Notes under the pieces: generated by a model
What the model was told of the DNA's origin: nothing
The model's input: the letters and a program-made list of their open reading frames with translations, nothing else
Database searches by the model: none
Made by a program: the position numbers and the translations under genes
NCBI RefSeq assembly: GCF_034366625.1
Contig: NZ_JAXMIH010000019.1
Location: forward strand, 124,001 to 188,000
Source: Prosthecobacter sp.
GTDB taxonomy: Bacteria > Verrucomicrobiota > Verrucomicrobiia > Verrucomicrobiales > Verrucomicrobiaceae
Length of the DNA: 64,000 nt
Reading direction: 5' to 3'
Part shown: positions 15,508 to 25,071 of the stretch, in pieces
Layout of the letters: each line of letters opens with the position of its first letter
Position numbering within the stretch: the first letter of the stretch is position 1

Positions 15508-17670
15508 ATGCAACTGCTCCGTCACCTCCTGCTTGCCACGCTGACCCTGCTCTCCGTCAACGCCGCCGAGCCTGCGCTGGCGGGCAAGCTGGCCCGCGTG
15601 TCTGTCACCGATTCAGATATCGAGGACATGCGCCGCTGGCGCGAACTGCGGCTGTGGATGGATGAAGCCGCCACGCAGGGAGCCGCGGGTCTGATTCTCG
15701 ACATACACGTCACCCAGAGCCATGCGCAGGCCGCTTTGCCGCTGGCAGAGGAAATTGCCCGCCTGAAGATCAAGACCAAGGCGTTTGTGAACACATCTGC
15801 CATCGGCGGCGGCGCGCTGCTGGCACTGGCTTGCGATGAGATATGGATGGCCCCCGGCTCACGTATCGGTGCGGCCCCGCCGAAGGTGCAGGTGGATGAA
15901 TCGCTTTCACCGAAGGCGCAGGACACTCTGTTGGCCGAGGCGCTGGCCGTTTTGAAGGCCGGAGCGCGTAGCCTGTGCAAACTCAAAGGCCACCGGCCTG
16001 AAATTGCCGACGCGTTTGTGGATCGTGACAAGGGTTTGGTGATCGGGACGGCCACGCTGGCGGAAAAAGGCGAGTTGTTGCTACTGGATGCCGACACGGC
16101 GGTGCAACCGGTCGATGGCAAGCCGCTGCTGGCCCGTGCGATCATCGCCGATGTCGAAGCGCTGGCAAAATCCGCCACACCGGCGGGAACATTGGTCACC
16201 TTGAATGCCGCCTGGTTCGAGAAGCGTGGTGAAAAAGTGGCTGAATCGAAGCCGGCAACCAAAGCGGAGGCAAAACAGGAGAATAAAACGCCCGTGATCG
16301 CCCGTGATCAAAGCTACAAGGACAAGGTGATCGTCATTCCCGTCGGACAGGACGATCTCATCATTCCGGCACGGTTTGAATTCATGAAGCGCACGCTCAA
16401 TCTCTGCAACAGTCAGGGCGCGGAGGCGGTCATCTTTGATCTCGACACACCCGGTGGTCTGGCCTGGGACACGATCAGCCTGATGATGAAAGATTTGCAA
16501 AACCTCAAGACGCGCAGCTTTGCCTTCGTCAACACGCGGGCTATTTCCGCCGGTGCCATGATCGCCATGGCGACAGACGTGATCTATATGGCTCCCGCCA
16601 GTGCCATCGGTGCCTCCACCCCGGTTTCAGGCGATGGCACCCCGCTGGCCGAGGCCGAACGTGCCAAAAATAACTCCGCCTTCATGGGCATGGCCCGTAC
16701 CGTGGTGCGCGAGAAGGGTCATGACGTGCGCATCATCGAAGGCATGATCGACATGGACCGCGGTCTGATCATCAACGGCCAGATCATCATCCCCAAAGGC
16801 GAGATCGTCACCCTCGACGCCGAGCAGGCCACGATGCTTATCAACGGCAAGGCCCTGCTGGCCAAAGGAATCGCCAAAAGCATCGACGAAATCAAACAAC
16901 TCGAGTCCTTGAAAGGTGAAGTCATCACCGCCGAACCGACCGGTTTTGAAATGATTGCCATCTGGGTCACACGCTATGCGGCGGTTTTGATCCTCATCGG
17001 GCTTGCCGGTGGGTACCTCGAAATGCAGACGCCGGGATTTGGCATCCCGGGCTTCATCTCGATTGGGGCCTTCACGCTGTTTTTCTTTGGTCACTACGTC
17101 GCCGGGAGTTTGGCGGGGCAGGAGACCATGGTCGTCTCGGCCATTTTCATCCTGGGCATCGTCTTGATCGGTGTGGAACTGCTCGCCGCACCAGGGACGG
17201 TGCTGCCAGGTTTGGCGGGCTTTCTTTGTGTGATGGTAGCCTTGGTGTATGCCATGTCCGGCTGGGAAATGGCTCCTCCAAGTGGTGAAGCGCCGCCTTC
17301 TGGCGACGGCTTCAGCTTTAACTATGCCGCCTACGCCGTCGGCTTCCGCAACTTTGCCCTCGGTGTCACCGGGGCAGCGGTGATCATCACCCTGCTGGCG
17401 CTCTGGCTACCGGAACTGCGCCCCTTCCGTGCCTTGGTGCTGCAGACCTCCGCTGGTGGCACCTTGGAGGACACCCCATCAATGCAGGCGGCCGCCAGGG
17501 CCAAGGCTGGTGACAGTGGCACGGCCCGCAGCGCCCTGCGCCCCTACGGCACCATTGAAATCGACGGACGGCTCGTGGAGGCGATGGCGGAGGGCGAATA
17601 CGTCCAAAGCGGCACCGCCGTCCGTGTGCGCGAAGTCCGGGGCGAAAAGATCATTGTCGAAGCGGTATAA
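15508..17670 (+). CDS. NfeD-type membrane protease with two ClpP-like domains
   Basis: 720 residues. After a signal peptide come two tandem ClpP-like domains (about residues 25-245 and 270-480). At least four hydrophobic segments (about 485-640) and a C-terminal OB-fold NfeD domain follow (GTIEIDGRLVEAMAEGEYVQ, then VREVRGEKIIVEAV). In domain 2 the serine motif is intact (AISAGAMIA, Ser347). In domain 1 the aligned position is Gly100 within AIGGGALLA, so that copy lacks the nucleophile. Homologs (NfeD long form, PH1510) cleave stomatin partners using Ser-Lys chemistry; no stomatin gene is in the window. A duplicated protease with one inactive copy is the main oddity. Confidence 0.9.
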   Translation: MQLLRHLLLATLTLLSVNAAEPALAGKLARVSVTDSDIEDMRRWRELRLWMDEAATQGAAGLILDIHVTQSHAQAALPLAEEIARLKIKTKAFVNTSAIGGGALLALACDEIWMAPGSRIGAAPPKVQVDESLSPKAQDTLLAEALAVLKAGARSLCKLKGHRPEIADAFVDRDKGLVIGTATLAEKGELLLLDADTAVQPVDGKPLLARAIIADVEALAKSATPAGTLVTLNAAWFEKRGEKVAESKPATKAEAKQENKTPVIARDQSYKDKVIVIPVGQDDLIIPARFEFMKRTLNLCNSQGAEAVIFDLDTPGGLAWDTISLMMKDLQNLKTRSFAFVNTRAISAGAMIAMATDVIYMAPASAIGASTPVSGDGTPLAEAERAKNNSAFMGMARTVVREKGHDVRIIEGMIDMDRGLIINGQIIIPKGEIVTLDAEQATMLINGKALLAKGIAKSIDEIKQLESLKGEVITAEPTGFEMIAIWVTRYAAVLILIGLAGGYLEMQTPGFGIPGFISIGAFTLFFFGHYVAGSLAGQETMVVSAIFILGIVLIGVELLAAPGTVLPGLAGFLCVMVALVYAMSGWEMAPPSGEAPPSGDGFSFNYAAYAVGFRNFALGVTGAAVIITLLALWLPELRPFRALVLQTSAGGTLEDTPSMQAAARAKAGDSGTARSALRPYGTIEIDGRLVEAMAEGEYVQSGTAVRVREVRGEKIIVEAV

Positions 17671-17728
17671 TCGCCATTTTTGCGAGTGCATCAGTGGCTT
17701 TCGATCGTTAATCTCTCTGTAAATAATC

Positions 17729-19393
17729 ATGTCCAAGAACCTCAGTGCCCTCTCCTTCCGCAAAGGCGTCGAAAAGAATGTCTTCGAACGCATGGTTGAT
17801 GCCGCCGACAAGGCCGGCACCGCCGCGAAAAATGAAACCGTGCATCCGCTCGGCGCGGACACCCTGTTTGGCGATGCCGTGACGCTCGGAGCCGTGTCGT
17901 TCTACGATTTCCTCAAAAAGGAAAACGAAGGGAAGAAGGTCTTCATCTGCAATGGCTCGGCCTGCCTCTGCGCTGGCACGCAGGACAAACTGCATCACAC
18001 GCTGGAAACGCACTTCAAGCAGGATGAAATCGGCCACATCTGCTGCCTGGGCCGCTGCCATCAGGGCGGTGCATTGCAATACCAAGGCAAAAACTACTCC
18101 GGCCAGAGCGACACTGCGCTGGGTGATCTTTTCAAGACTGGCAAAGGCGATCACGAGGATCGTTACGCCGTCGTCTCCCATCTCCAACCCGCACAGCTCA
18201 CCGCCGAGTTCCCCGGCATCGACGAATACTACGCGCCGTTCAAGAAACTCATCACCACGAGTGATCGTGATGCTCTTGGCACCGAATTGAAGGACAGCGG
18301 CCTGCGGGGGCGTGGCGGCGCGGGTTTCCCGCTGCATTTCAAATGGTCCTCCTGCCGTGCTGCCGAAGGCGTGGTCAAATACATCGTCTGCAATGCCGAT
18401 GAAGGCGATCCCGGTGCCTACATCGACAAATACCTCATGGAACAGCAGCCGCACAGCGTCCTGCTTGGCATGATGGTCGCCGGTTGGTTTGCCGGTGCTG
18501 AGAACGGCATCCTCTACATCCGTGCCGAGTATCCTGATTCCGTCACCATCATCAATGAAGCCATCGAAGACCTCCGCGCTGCTGGATTGCTCGGCCAGAA
18601 CATCCTCGACACCGGTTTCAACTTCATGCTGAAGTCGATCAAAGGTGCCGGAGCCTACATCTGCGGCGAGGAAACCGCCCTGCTCGCCAGCCTCGAGGGC
18701 CAGCGCCCCGAAGTCCGTACCCGCCCACCTTTTCCGACTATCGAAGGCCTCTTCCGCAAGCCTACCATCGTCAACAACGTCGAAACTTTCTCGAACATCC
18801 ACGCCATCCTTTCGATGGGAGGCAAAGCGTATGCGCAGATCGGCACGCCGCAGTCCACCGGTCCGAAACTGCTCTCGCTCGACTCACATTTTGCCAACCC
18901 CGGCATCTACGAAGTCGCCATGGGCACGCCATTGCAGACCGTTATTGATCTCGCTGGTGGATTCAAAACCGACATCAAAGCCATCCAGATCGGCGGCCCG
19001 CTTGGCGGCATCGTTCCGATCTCGCACATCGACCAGCTCACCGTCGATTTCGAGAGCTTCAAGCAAGCCGGTTTCCTCCTCGGACACGCCGGCGTCGTCA
19101 GCATCCCCGAGACGCTGCCGATGATCGAATACATCCAGCATCTGTTCCAGTTCACCGCCGACGAAAGCTGCGGCAAATGCTTCCCCTGCCGCCTCGGCAG
19201 CACGCGAGGCAAAGAACTCATCGCCAAAGCCCGCGGTGACGCTAGCTACAAGATCGACCGCGAACTCATCACCGACCTGCTCGACACCATGGAGCAGACG
19301 AGCCTCTGCGCCCTCGGCGGCGGCGTCCCGCTGCCGATCAAGAACGCGCTGGAGCATTTCCAAAGCGAACTCGCCCCTTTCTTTAAAGCCTAA
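17729..19393 (+). CDS. NuoE-NuoF-type NAD/FMN subunit of formate dehydrogenase (FdsB-like)
   Basis: 554 residues. An N-terminal thioredoxin-like [2Fe-2S] domain has four ligands in NuoE spacing: Cys74, Cys79, Cys106 and Cys110. The FMN/NADH domain has GLRGRGGAGFP and YIVCNADEGDPGAY. The SLBB segment follows, then the [4Fe-4S] site Cys481-xx-Cys484-xx-Cys487 plus Cys527. This is the diaphorase subunit that passes electrons from formate to NAD+. It is 18 bp upstream of the catalytic subunit gene. No separate FdsG or FdhD gene is in the window. A bidirectional hydrogenase diaphorase has the same layout, but the neighbour makes formate dehydrogenase more likely. Confidence 0.92.
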   Translation: MSKNLSALSFRKGVEKNVFERMVDAADKAGTAAKNETVHPLGADTLFGDAVTLGAVSFYDFLKKENEGKKVFICNGSACLCAGTQDKLHHTLETHFKQDEIGHICCLGRCHQGGALQYQGKNYSGQSDTALGDLFKTGKGDHEDRYAVVSHLQPAQLTAEFPGIDEYYAPFKKLITTSDRDALGTELKDSGLRGRGGAGFPLHFKWSSCRAAEGVVKYIVCNADEGDPGAYIDKYLMEQQPHSVLLGMMVAGWFAGAENGILYIRAEYPDSVTIINEAIEDLRAAGLLGQNILDTGFNFMLKSIKGAGAYICGEETALLASLEGQRPEVRTRPPFPTIEGLFRKPTIVNNVETFSNIHAILSMGGKAYAQIGTPQSTGPKLLSLDSHFANPGIYEVAMGTPLQTVIDLAGGFKTDIKAIQIGGPLGGIVPISHIDQLTVDFESFKQAGFLLGHAGVVSIPETLPMIEYIQHLFQFTADESCGKCFPCRLGSTRGKELIAKARGDASYKIDRELITDLLDTMEQTSLCALGGGVPLPIKNALEHFQSELAPFFKA

Positions 19394-19411
19394 CTTCAAA
19401 CGCGCACTGTT

Positions 19412-22186
19412 ATGGTCCAGGATCTCTCCACTCTCATCGCCTTCATCGACGGCGAACCCTATCGCTTCGACTCCGGCGACACGCTGCTCAATTTCATCGA
19501 CCGCCATCGCGGACGCGGGCATGTGCCGACGCTGTGCGATGCCCCGCAGCTCGAACCCTATGGTGCTTGCCGTGTCTGTTCCGTCGAAGTCGCCTTGCAG
19601 GCCGATGGACCGCGTCGCGTTGTGGCCTCCTGCCACACGCCGCTTTCGGCAGGGATGCATGTTTTCACAGAGTCGCCCAAAGTCCGCCGCCTGCGGAAGA
19701 ACATCGTCGAACTCGTGCTCACGGACCATCCGCTGGACTGCCTGACCTGCGAAGTGAGCGGCAACTGCGAATTGCAGACTGTGGCAGCCAAGGTTGGTAT
19801 CCGTGGCGTGCGCTATCCGGCCGGCGCGAACCACCTGGATCGCCCAAAGGACCACTCGCATGCCTACATGACTTCGGAACTCGCGAAGTGCATCAACTGC
19901 TCGCGCTGCGTGCGGGCGTGCGACGAGGTGCAGGGGCAGTTTGTGCTCTCGATGCATGGCCGCGGCTTCAATGCGCGCATCATCAAGGGCCTCGACTCCT
20001 CCTTTGAAGACTCCGAGTGCGTGTCATGCGGTGCCTGTGCACAGGCCTGCCCGACCTCGGCCATCAGCGACAAGTTCTTCTCCAAGTCCATCGAAGCGAC
20101 GAAGAAGACGCGCACCATCTGCACCTACTGTGGTGTCGGGTGCAATCTCGACGTGGCGACCAAAGGGGATGCAGTGCTTTCGATCCAGGCCCCGTTCGAT
20201 GCCGAGGTCAATCATGCGCACACCTGTTTGAAGGGACGTTACGCCTTCAAGTTCTACAATCACAAGGACCGCCTGCGGAAGCCGCTCATCAAGCAGGCCG
20301 ACGGCTCCTTCAAGGAAGCCACCTGGGACGAGGCGTATGATCACATCGTCGCCAGCCTCACGCGCATCCGTGACCAGCACGGTGGCAACGCGGTGGCGGG
20401 TATCTCTTCCGCACGCTGCACGAACGAGGAAAACTACCTCATGCAGAAGTTCATCCGCCATGTGATGGGCACGAACAACATCGACTGCTGCGCGCGCGTC
20501 TGCCATTCACCGACCGCCTGGGGCATGCAGAAGTCCTTTGGCACCGGCGCGGCCACGAACTCCTACGAGGACATCGAACACACGCGCTGCATCATGGTCA
20601 TCGGTGCGAACCCGACCGAAGGTCATCCCGTCACCGGCGCACGTTTGAAGCAGCACATCATGAAAGGCACGCCGCTGATCGTGATCGACCCGCGCAAAAT
20701 CGAGCTAGTGCCTTATGCGAAGCATCACCTCCAGCTCCGTCCCGGCACGAACGTGGCGCTGCTGAACATGTTCGCCCGCTGCATCCTTGATGCAGGCTTG
20801 GTGAAGACCGAGTTCGTCCGCAAGCGCTGCGAGAATTGGGAAGAGTTCGAAACCGGCCTGCGTGCGCTCGATTTGGACGCGCTGGCAAAGATCACCGGCG
20901 TGAGCGTGGACCTCGTCCGCGCCGCCGCCATCGAATACGCCAGCGCGGAGGCCGCGATGAGCTTCCACGGCCTTGGCGTCACCGAGCATGAGCAGGGAGC
21001 AAAGACCGTCATGCTCATCTCCAATTTGGCGATGATGACAGGTAACATCGGTCGTCCCGGCGTCGGCGTGAATCCGCTGCGTGGTCAAAACAACGTGCAG
21101 GGCGCTGCCGACATGGGCTGCCAGCCGCATCAAGGCGCTGGCTACTTCGAGATGAACGATCTCGAGGTGCAGAAGCGCTACACTGACTTCTATGGCACGC
21201 CCACTCCCACCGAACCCGGCTGGAAGATCCCGCAGATGTTTGATGCCGCCATCGAAGGCAAACTGAAAGCCCTCTGGCTCATGGGCGAGGACGTCGTGCA
21301 GACCGATCCCGACGTGCATCACGTCCGTCATGCGATGGAAAGCCTCGAATTCCTTGTCGTGCAGGAGATTTTCATGACTGAGACGGCCAAATACGCGAAC
21401 GTCATTCTTCCCGCGTCCAGCTTCCTCGAAAAGAGCGGCACCTTCACCAACGCCGAGCGCCGCGTGCAGCGCGTGAATGCTGCGGTGAAGCCGCTCGAAG
21501 GCACCCGGCCCGACGGCCAGATCATGTGCGAGGTGTTGCAGCGCTTCGGCTTCCCGCAGGCTGATTACACGCCCGATGGCGTGCTCGCCGAGATCGCGCA
21601 GATCGTTCCCTTCTTCAAAGGCGCGACCTGGGAGAACCTCAGCATCAACGGCAAGCAATGGCCCGTCAAAGAAGGCGGTGTGGACACGCAGATCATGCAC
21701 CAGGAGCAGTTCACGCGTGGCAAAGGCCACTTTCACTTCTTCTCCTGGATCGAGTCCACCGAGTTGAAGACCAACGGTGCGGAGTTTCCCTTCATCCTGA
21801 CCACCGGTCGTATCCTCGAGCACTACAACTGCGGCACCATGACCCGCCGCACCGGCAACAGCGAGATCGTCACGCAGGATCTCCTCTCCATCAATCCTGC
21901 CGATGCCCAGCACAAATCCATCCGCACCGGCGACAAAGTCCGCCTCTCCAGCGCCCGTGGCGAGGTCGAACTCGAAGCTCGCGTCACCGACGAAGTGAAG
22001 CCCGGCATCCTCTACACCACCTTCCACTTCCCCGATGCCATGGTGAACAACGTCACCGGCCAGGGCTGTGACGGCGACACGATGTGCCCCGAATACAAAG
22101 TCATCGCTGCCGATGTGGAACTCGTCAAAGCAGGCAAGCCGAAGAAGAAGCGCAAAGACAGCTTCGAGCCTGCATTGGTGCATTGA
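19412..22186 (+). CDS. Formate dehydrogenase catalytic subunit alpha (Mo/W-bisMGD, Cys type)
   Basis: 924 residues. An N-terminal [2Fe-2S] ferredoxin domain (YGACRVCSVEV) is followed by a His/Cys [4Fe-4S] motif (LDCLTCEVSGNCELQ), two further [4Fe-4S] motifs (CINCSRCVRACDE; CVSCGACAQACP), and the molybdopterin domain opening with CTYCGVGCNLD. The cofactor ligand motif is DCCARVCHSPT, with Cys364 (codon TGC) where E. coli FdhF uses selenocysteine. The C-terminal dinucleotide-binding domain has TTGRILEHYNCGTMTRRTG. With the upstream FdsB-like subunit it forms a cytoplasmic NAD+-linked formate dehydrogenase. Length and domain order match FdsA-type enzymes. Confidence 0.95.
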   Translation: MVQDLSTLIAFIDGEPYRFDSGDTLLNFIDRHRGRGHVPTLCDAPQLEPYGACRVCSVEVALQADGPRRVVASCHTPLSAGMHVFTESPKVRRLRKNIVELVLTDHPLDCLTCEVSGNCELQTVAAKVGIRGVRYPAGANHLDRPKDHSHAYMTSELAKCINCSRCVRACDEVQGQFVLSMHGRGFNARIIKGLDSSFEDSECVSCGACAQACPTSAISDKFFSKSIEATKKTRTICTYCGVGCNLDVATKGDAVLSIQAPFDAEVNHAHTCLKGRYAFKFYNHKDRLRKPLIKQADGSFKEATWDEAYDHIVASLTRIRDQHGGNAVAGISSARCTNEENYLMQKFIRHVMGTNNIDCCARVCHSPTAWGMQKSFGTGAATNSYEDIEHTRCIMVIGANPTEGHPVTGARLKQHIMKGTPLIVIDPRKIELVPYAKHHLQLRPGTNVALLNMFARCILDAGLVKTEFVRKRCENWEEFETGLRALDLDALAKITGVSVDLVRAAAIEYASAEAAMSFHGLGVTEHEQGAKTVMLISNLAMMTGNIGRPGVGVNPLRGQNNVQGAADMGCQPHQGAGYFEMNDLEVQKRYTDFYGTPTPTEPGWKIPQMFDAAIEGKLKALWLMGEDVVQTDPDVHHVRHAMESLEFLVVQEIFMTETAKYANVILPASSFLEKSGTFTNAERRVQRVNAAVKPLEGTRPDGQIMCEVLQRFGFPQADYTPDGVLAEIAQIVPFFKGATWENLSINGKQWPVKEGGVDTQIMHQEQFTRGKGHFHFFSWIESTELKTNGAEFPFILTTGRILEHYNCGTMTRRTGNSEIVTQDLLSINPADAQHKSIRTGDKVRLSSARGEVELEARVTDEVKPGILYTTFHFPDAMVNNVTGQGCDGDTMCPEYKVIAADVELVKAGKPKKKRKDSFEPALVH

Positions 22187-22187
22187 G

Positions 22188-23603
22188 CTACTGTCCGGTC
22201 TTGAACGCGAACAACTTCGTCGCCGTGCGCACCAGCAGTGTGTCGCCAGCGATTGCGGGCGTGGCGGCGATGCTTTCTTTGAAGTCGCTTTTCCACACCA
22301 CGTTGAGCTTGTCGCCAGCGAGGAGCGTCATGGCCTTGCCCGCGAGATTCACGAGGTAGATGTGGCCGTTCGCGGCCACGGGCGAGGCATAAAACGAGCC
22401 GCTGAAGCCGACGCGCTCTTGTTGATATTTGGGCGTGCCAGTTTTGGCGTCAAAGCACGAAGCAAGGCCGCCGTCTTTCACGATGAAGAGGTTGCCGCGA
22501 TACAGCAGCGCGCTGGGTACATAAGGCAGGCCCTTCTTCTTTTCCCAGGCGATGTGCGAGGCTGTGATGTCGCCGCTGCCACCGGGCTTCACGGCGATCA
22601 TGCGGTTCGTGCCGCTTTTGAGATACGCCACCAGCGCGTCCCATTCCGCCTGCGTGATGAAGCCGTCCTTGTCGGTGTCATTGGGGCGGAAGAAACCTTT
22701 GAGGAAGGTTTTCTCGGACTCTTTCTCCGAGATTTTGCCGTCACGATCCGCATCCGCCGCCAGCAGTTGCTTATACTCCGGCATCGGCGCGTCTTCGCCA
22801 GCGGGCGACCAGCCAGCGAAGAACAGCAGGCCTTCACCCGCCACTGCTGAGCCGCAGTTCACGGCAGGCAGATCGCACACCAGCCAGCGTTCCGAGCCGC
22901 TGGCAAGATCATAGGCCTTCAGCGCCAGCCCACCGGGCGCGATGAGTTCCTTCACGCCCTCATGCTCCCACACCATCGGTGACGAGTAACCCGTCGCCAT
23001 GCCCGGACGTGCCGTTCTCCATGCGGGAGCACCCGTTTTGGCATCCAGCGCCAGCACAGCGGAGTCCTGCCGCAAATCACGCACGAGAATGACTTTGCCG
23101 TCTTCAATGATGGGTGAGGTGCCGCTGCCGAAGTCGTTGTTCGTCTCCGCAACTGGCAGCGAGTGCCGCCACAGCTCATTGCCCTCGAAATCATACGCAA
23201 TCAGACCGCAGGAGCCGAAATAGACCACCACACGCTCACCATCCGTAGCCGCTGTCGAGGCCGCCGGACTGCCCTGACCGACGAGGAACGCCTCGATCTT
23301 CTCCGCACCCGCATCACGCCGCCACAGTTCGCGTCCCGTCGCTAGATCATGGCAAAGCGTCCACAGCTTGCCGCCATCGAACGCGGTGAGAAACACCCGC
23401 TCGCCCCACACGCAGGGCGATGAAGGGCCCGCAGGCACCTTGACCTGCCAGCGCACATTCTTCTGTGGTCCGAACTCCACCGGCGGCTTCCCCGTTTCCG
23501 ACACACCAGAGCCGTTCGGCCCACGAAAGCGCGGCCAGTGGGAGTCAGCGGCATGCAATGAAGTGGCAGCGAAAAGAGCGACAGCGAGGAGCATTTTCAT
23601 CAT
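22188..23603 (-). CDS. Secreted PQQ-type beta-propeller protein with embedded EF-hands
   Basis: 471 residues from ATG 23603 (a second ATG follows at once). A Sec signal ends near LHAAD. The opening HWPRFRGPNGSGVSE is typical of the PQQ-binding-like propeller proteins expanded in Verrucomicrobia and Planctomycetes. Repeated blades carry words such as LWTLCHDLATGRELW and VLALDAKTGAPAW. Two EF-hand-like loops (DADRDGKISEKES, DTDKDGFITQAEW) interrupt the propeller in the middle. No dehydrogenase active-site residues are evident, so enzymatic activity is doubtful. It converges with the formate dehydrogenase gene with a 1-bp gap. Confidence 0.85.
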   Translation of the reverse strand: MMKMLLAVALFAATSLHAADSHWPRFRGPNGSGVSETGKPPVEFGPQKNVRWQVKVPAGPSSPCVWGERVFLTAFDGGKLWTLCHDLATGRELWRRDAGAEKIEAFLVGQGSPAASTAATDGERVVVYFGSCGLIAYDFEGNELWRHSLPVAETNNDFGSGTSPIIEDGKVILVRDLRQDSAVLALDAKTGAPAWRTARPGMATGYSSPMVWEHEGVKELIAPGGLALKAYDLASGSERWLVCDLPAVNCGSAVAGEGLLFFAGWSPAGEDAPMPEYKQLLAADADRDGKISEKESEKTFLKGFFRPNDTDKDGFITQAEWDALVAYLKSGTNRMIAVKPGGSGDITASHIAWEKKKGLPYVPSALLYRGNLFIVKDGGLASCFDAKTGTPKYQQERVGFSGSFYASPVAANGHIYLVNLAGKAMTLLAGDKLNVVWKSDFKESIAATPAIAGDTLLVRTATKLFAFKTGQ

Positions 23604-23671
23604 GCGCTGGTTATAACGCGAAGTTCTGCGTTTGCGAATGAAGAAAGCTGGTGAAGCCGCACCGTTGGCTG

Positions 23672-24778
23672 TCACCCAAACCGCACACAATAAACGGGTG
23701 GCAGGTCCGCGCTCAGTCGTTGCCAGTGGTCACCGCCATCCTCGCTGATCCACACCGAGCCGGTCGTGCTGCCAAAAGCCAGCGTGCGGCCATCCCCGGT
23801 CACATCCAGGCAGTGGCGATACACGAGATGATACGCATGCTGCTGCGGCAGGCCGTTGCGCAACGGTTCAAACGTCTTGCCGCCATCGCGTGTGCGCATC
23901 ACGCACAAGGCACCATCGCAGGCCACGCGCAGTTCGTCTTTGATGCCTGGCACGAACCACGCGGTCTGCGGATCTCGCGGATGCATCACCACGGCGAAAC
24001 CAAAGGAAGATGGATTCGCATTGTCGATCTCACGCCATTTCAAGCCGCTGTCCGTGCTGTGAAAGATGCCGTTGTGATGTTGCATCCAGATCGTGTCCGG
24101 GTCCGCCGCGCTCCAGGCGATGCGGTGCGCGTCCTGTCCGCCCGGATCGTAAGCCTGCTCCGGCGGGCAGTAGTCCGCGCGAATGCCCTCGCCGATGTTT
24201 TTCCAAGTGTCGCCGTTGTCACGGCTCTCCCACACCCCGCCGCAGGACACCGCGAGGAGCAGGCGGCGTTTGTCACGCGGATCGACGAGGATGGTGTGAA
24301 TGCCCGGCCAGTCCGCGCCGCCGCCCATCCATTTGGCCCGGCCCGGATCATTCCAGAGGCTCTCGACGAGCTGCCACGAGGCTCCGCGATTCGTGGAGTG
24401 AAACAATCCGCCCGGCAGTGTGCCGCACCATAGCTCGCCATCGGCACCACCGGTCTCCAGCGCCCAGATTTTTTTCAAGTCCCACGGAATCGGCTGCTGA
24501 TTCACGAAATTGAGCACCTCCGGCGCATCATCGGGCTTCGGTGGATACGCGGGACATGTGCGTTCTTCCCAAGTGAGGCCGTCATCGGCAGAGGCATGAA
24601 ATTTGGTGCCGAAGTGTCCGTGCTCCACCGCCGCGTAGAGCATGCCGTCGCGCTTGTCCGGCAGGAGCATGGGCACGGACACGCCGAGGAATGAGAGTCG
24701 CGTGATTTCCCAGCCATTGTCGCCGCGCACGGCTTGCAGGAGTCCCTTGCGAGTTCCGAGGTAAAGTTTCGTGCTCAT
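23672..24778 (-). CDS. WD40/YVTN/BNR-repeat (sialidase-fold) protein
   Basis: 368 residues, no signal peptide. It contains several BNR/Asp-box-like turns of the pattern S-x-D-x-G-x-T-W: HASADDGLTWEE, HSTNRGASWQL, ESRDNGDTWKN, HSTDSGLKWRE and ISEDGGDHWQR. These make a six- or seven-blade propeller of the sialidase/VPS10 superfamily. Catalytic sialidase residues are not evident, so a binding or scaffolding role is as likely as hydrolysis. It starts 13 bp downstream of a MoaD/ThiS-like gene on the same strand. I recall that pairing from other genomes, but cannot confirm it here. Confidence 0.8.
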   Translation of the reverse strand: MSTKLYLGTRKGLLQAVRGDNGWEITRLSFLGVSVPMLLPDKRDGMLYAAVEHGHFGTKFHASADDGLTWEERTCPAYPPKPDDAPEVLNFVNQQPIPWDLKKIWALETGGADGELWCGTLPGGLFHSTNRGASWQLVESLWNDPGRAKWMGGGADWPGIHTILVDPRDKRRLLLAVSCGGVWESRDNGDTWKNIGEGIRADYCPPEQAYDPGGQDAHRIAWSAADPDTIWMQHHNGIFHSTDSGLKWREIDNANPSSFGFAVVMHPRDPQTAWFVPGIKDELRVACDGALCVMRTRDGGKTFEPLRNGLPQQHAYHLVYRHCLDVTGDGRTLAFGSTTGSVWISEDGGDHWQRLSADLPPVYCVRFG

Positions 24779-24791
24779 GGTTGGCGCGATT

Positions 24792-25061
24792 TTACCCGCC
24801 CGAGAGCGCTTGCATCACAAAAATCTCCGAATCCGGCCTCACGGTGTCGGATTGCGTCCGCCGGTCGGTGATGGCTGTGCCATCGACAAACACGACGACA
24901 TGCTGCCGCACCGCGTTCTGATCATCGAGCACATAACGCCGTAATGCGGGGTGCAGGGAGAAGACTGCGTCCAAACACTCGCGCACGGTGCCGCCCATGA
25001 CATCGCAAGGCGGCGCATTCGTCTGGCGGGAGAGGTTGTCGGTGAATTGAACGACAGGCAT
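24792..25061 (-). CDS. MoaD/ThiS family sulfur-carrier-like protein
   Basis: 89 residues from ATG 25061, starting MPVVQFTDNLSRQ and ending in LSGG with the diglycine tail at the exact C-terminus. The ubiquitin-like beta-grasp pattern is readable (VRECLDAVFSLHPALRRYV, then HVVVFVDGTAITD). The diglycine tail of this family is adenylated and thiocarboxylated for molybdopterin, thiamine or cysteine synthesis. No E1-like (MoeB/ThiF) gene or molybdopterin operon is adjacent. It sits between an MFS transporter and a BNR-repeat protein, so a non-canonical role is possible. Confidence 0.85.
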   Translation of the reverse strand: MPVVQFTDNLSRQTNAPPCDVMGGTVRECLDAVFSLHPALRRYVLDDQNAVRQHVVVFVDGTAITDRRTQSDTVRPDSEIFVMQALSGG

Positions 25062-25071
25062 GACGTGAAGG

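Noticed and set aside
20501-20503. Selenocysteine at the formate dehydrogenase active site
   Set aside because: The codon is TGC, so Cys364 is encoded directly and no SECIS element is needed.
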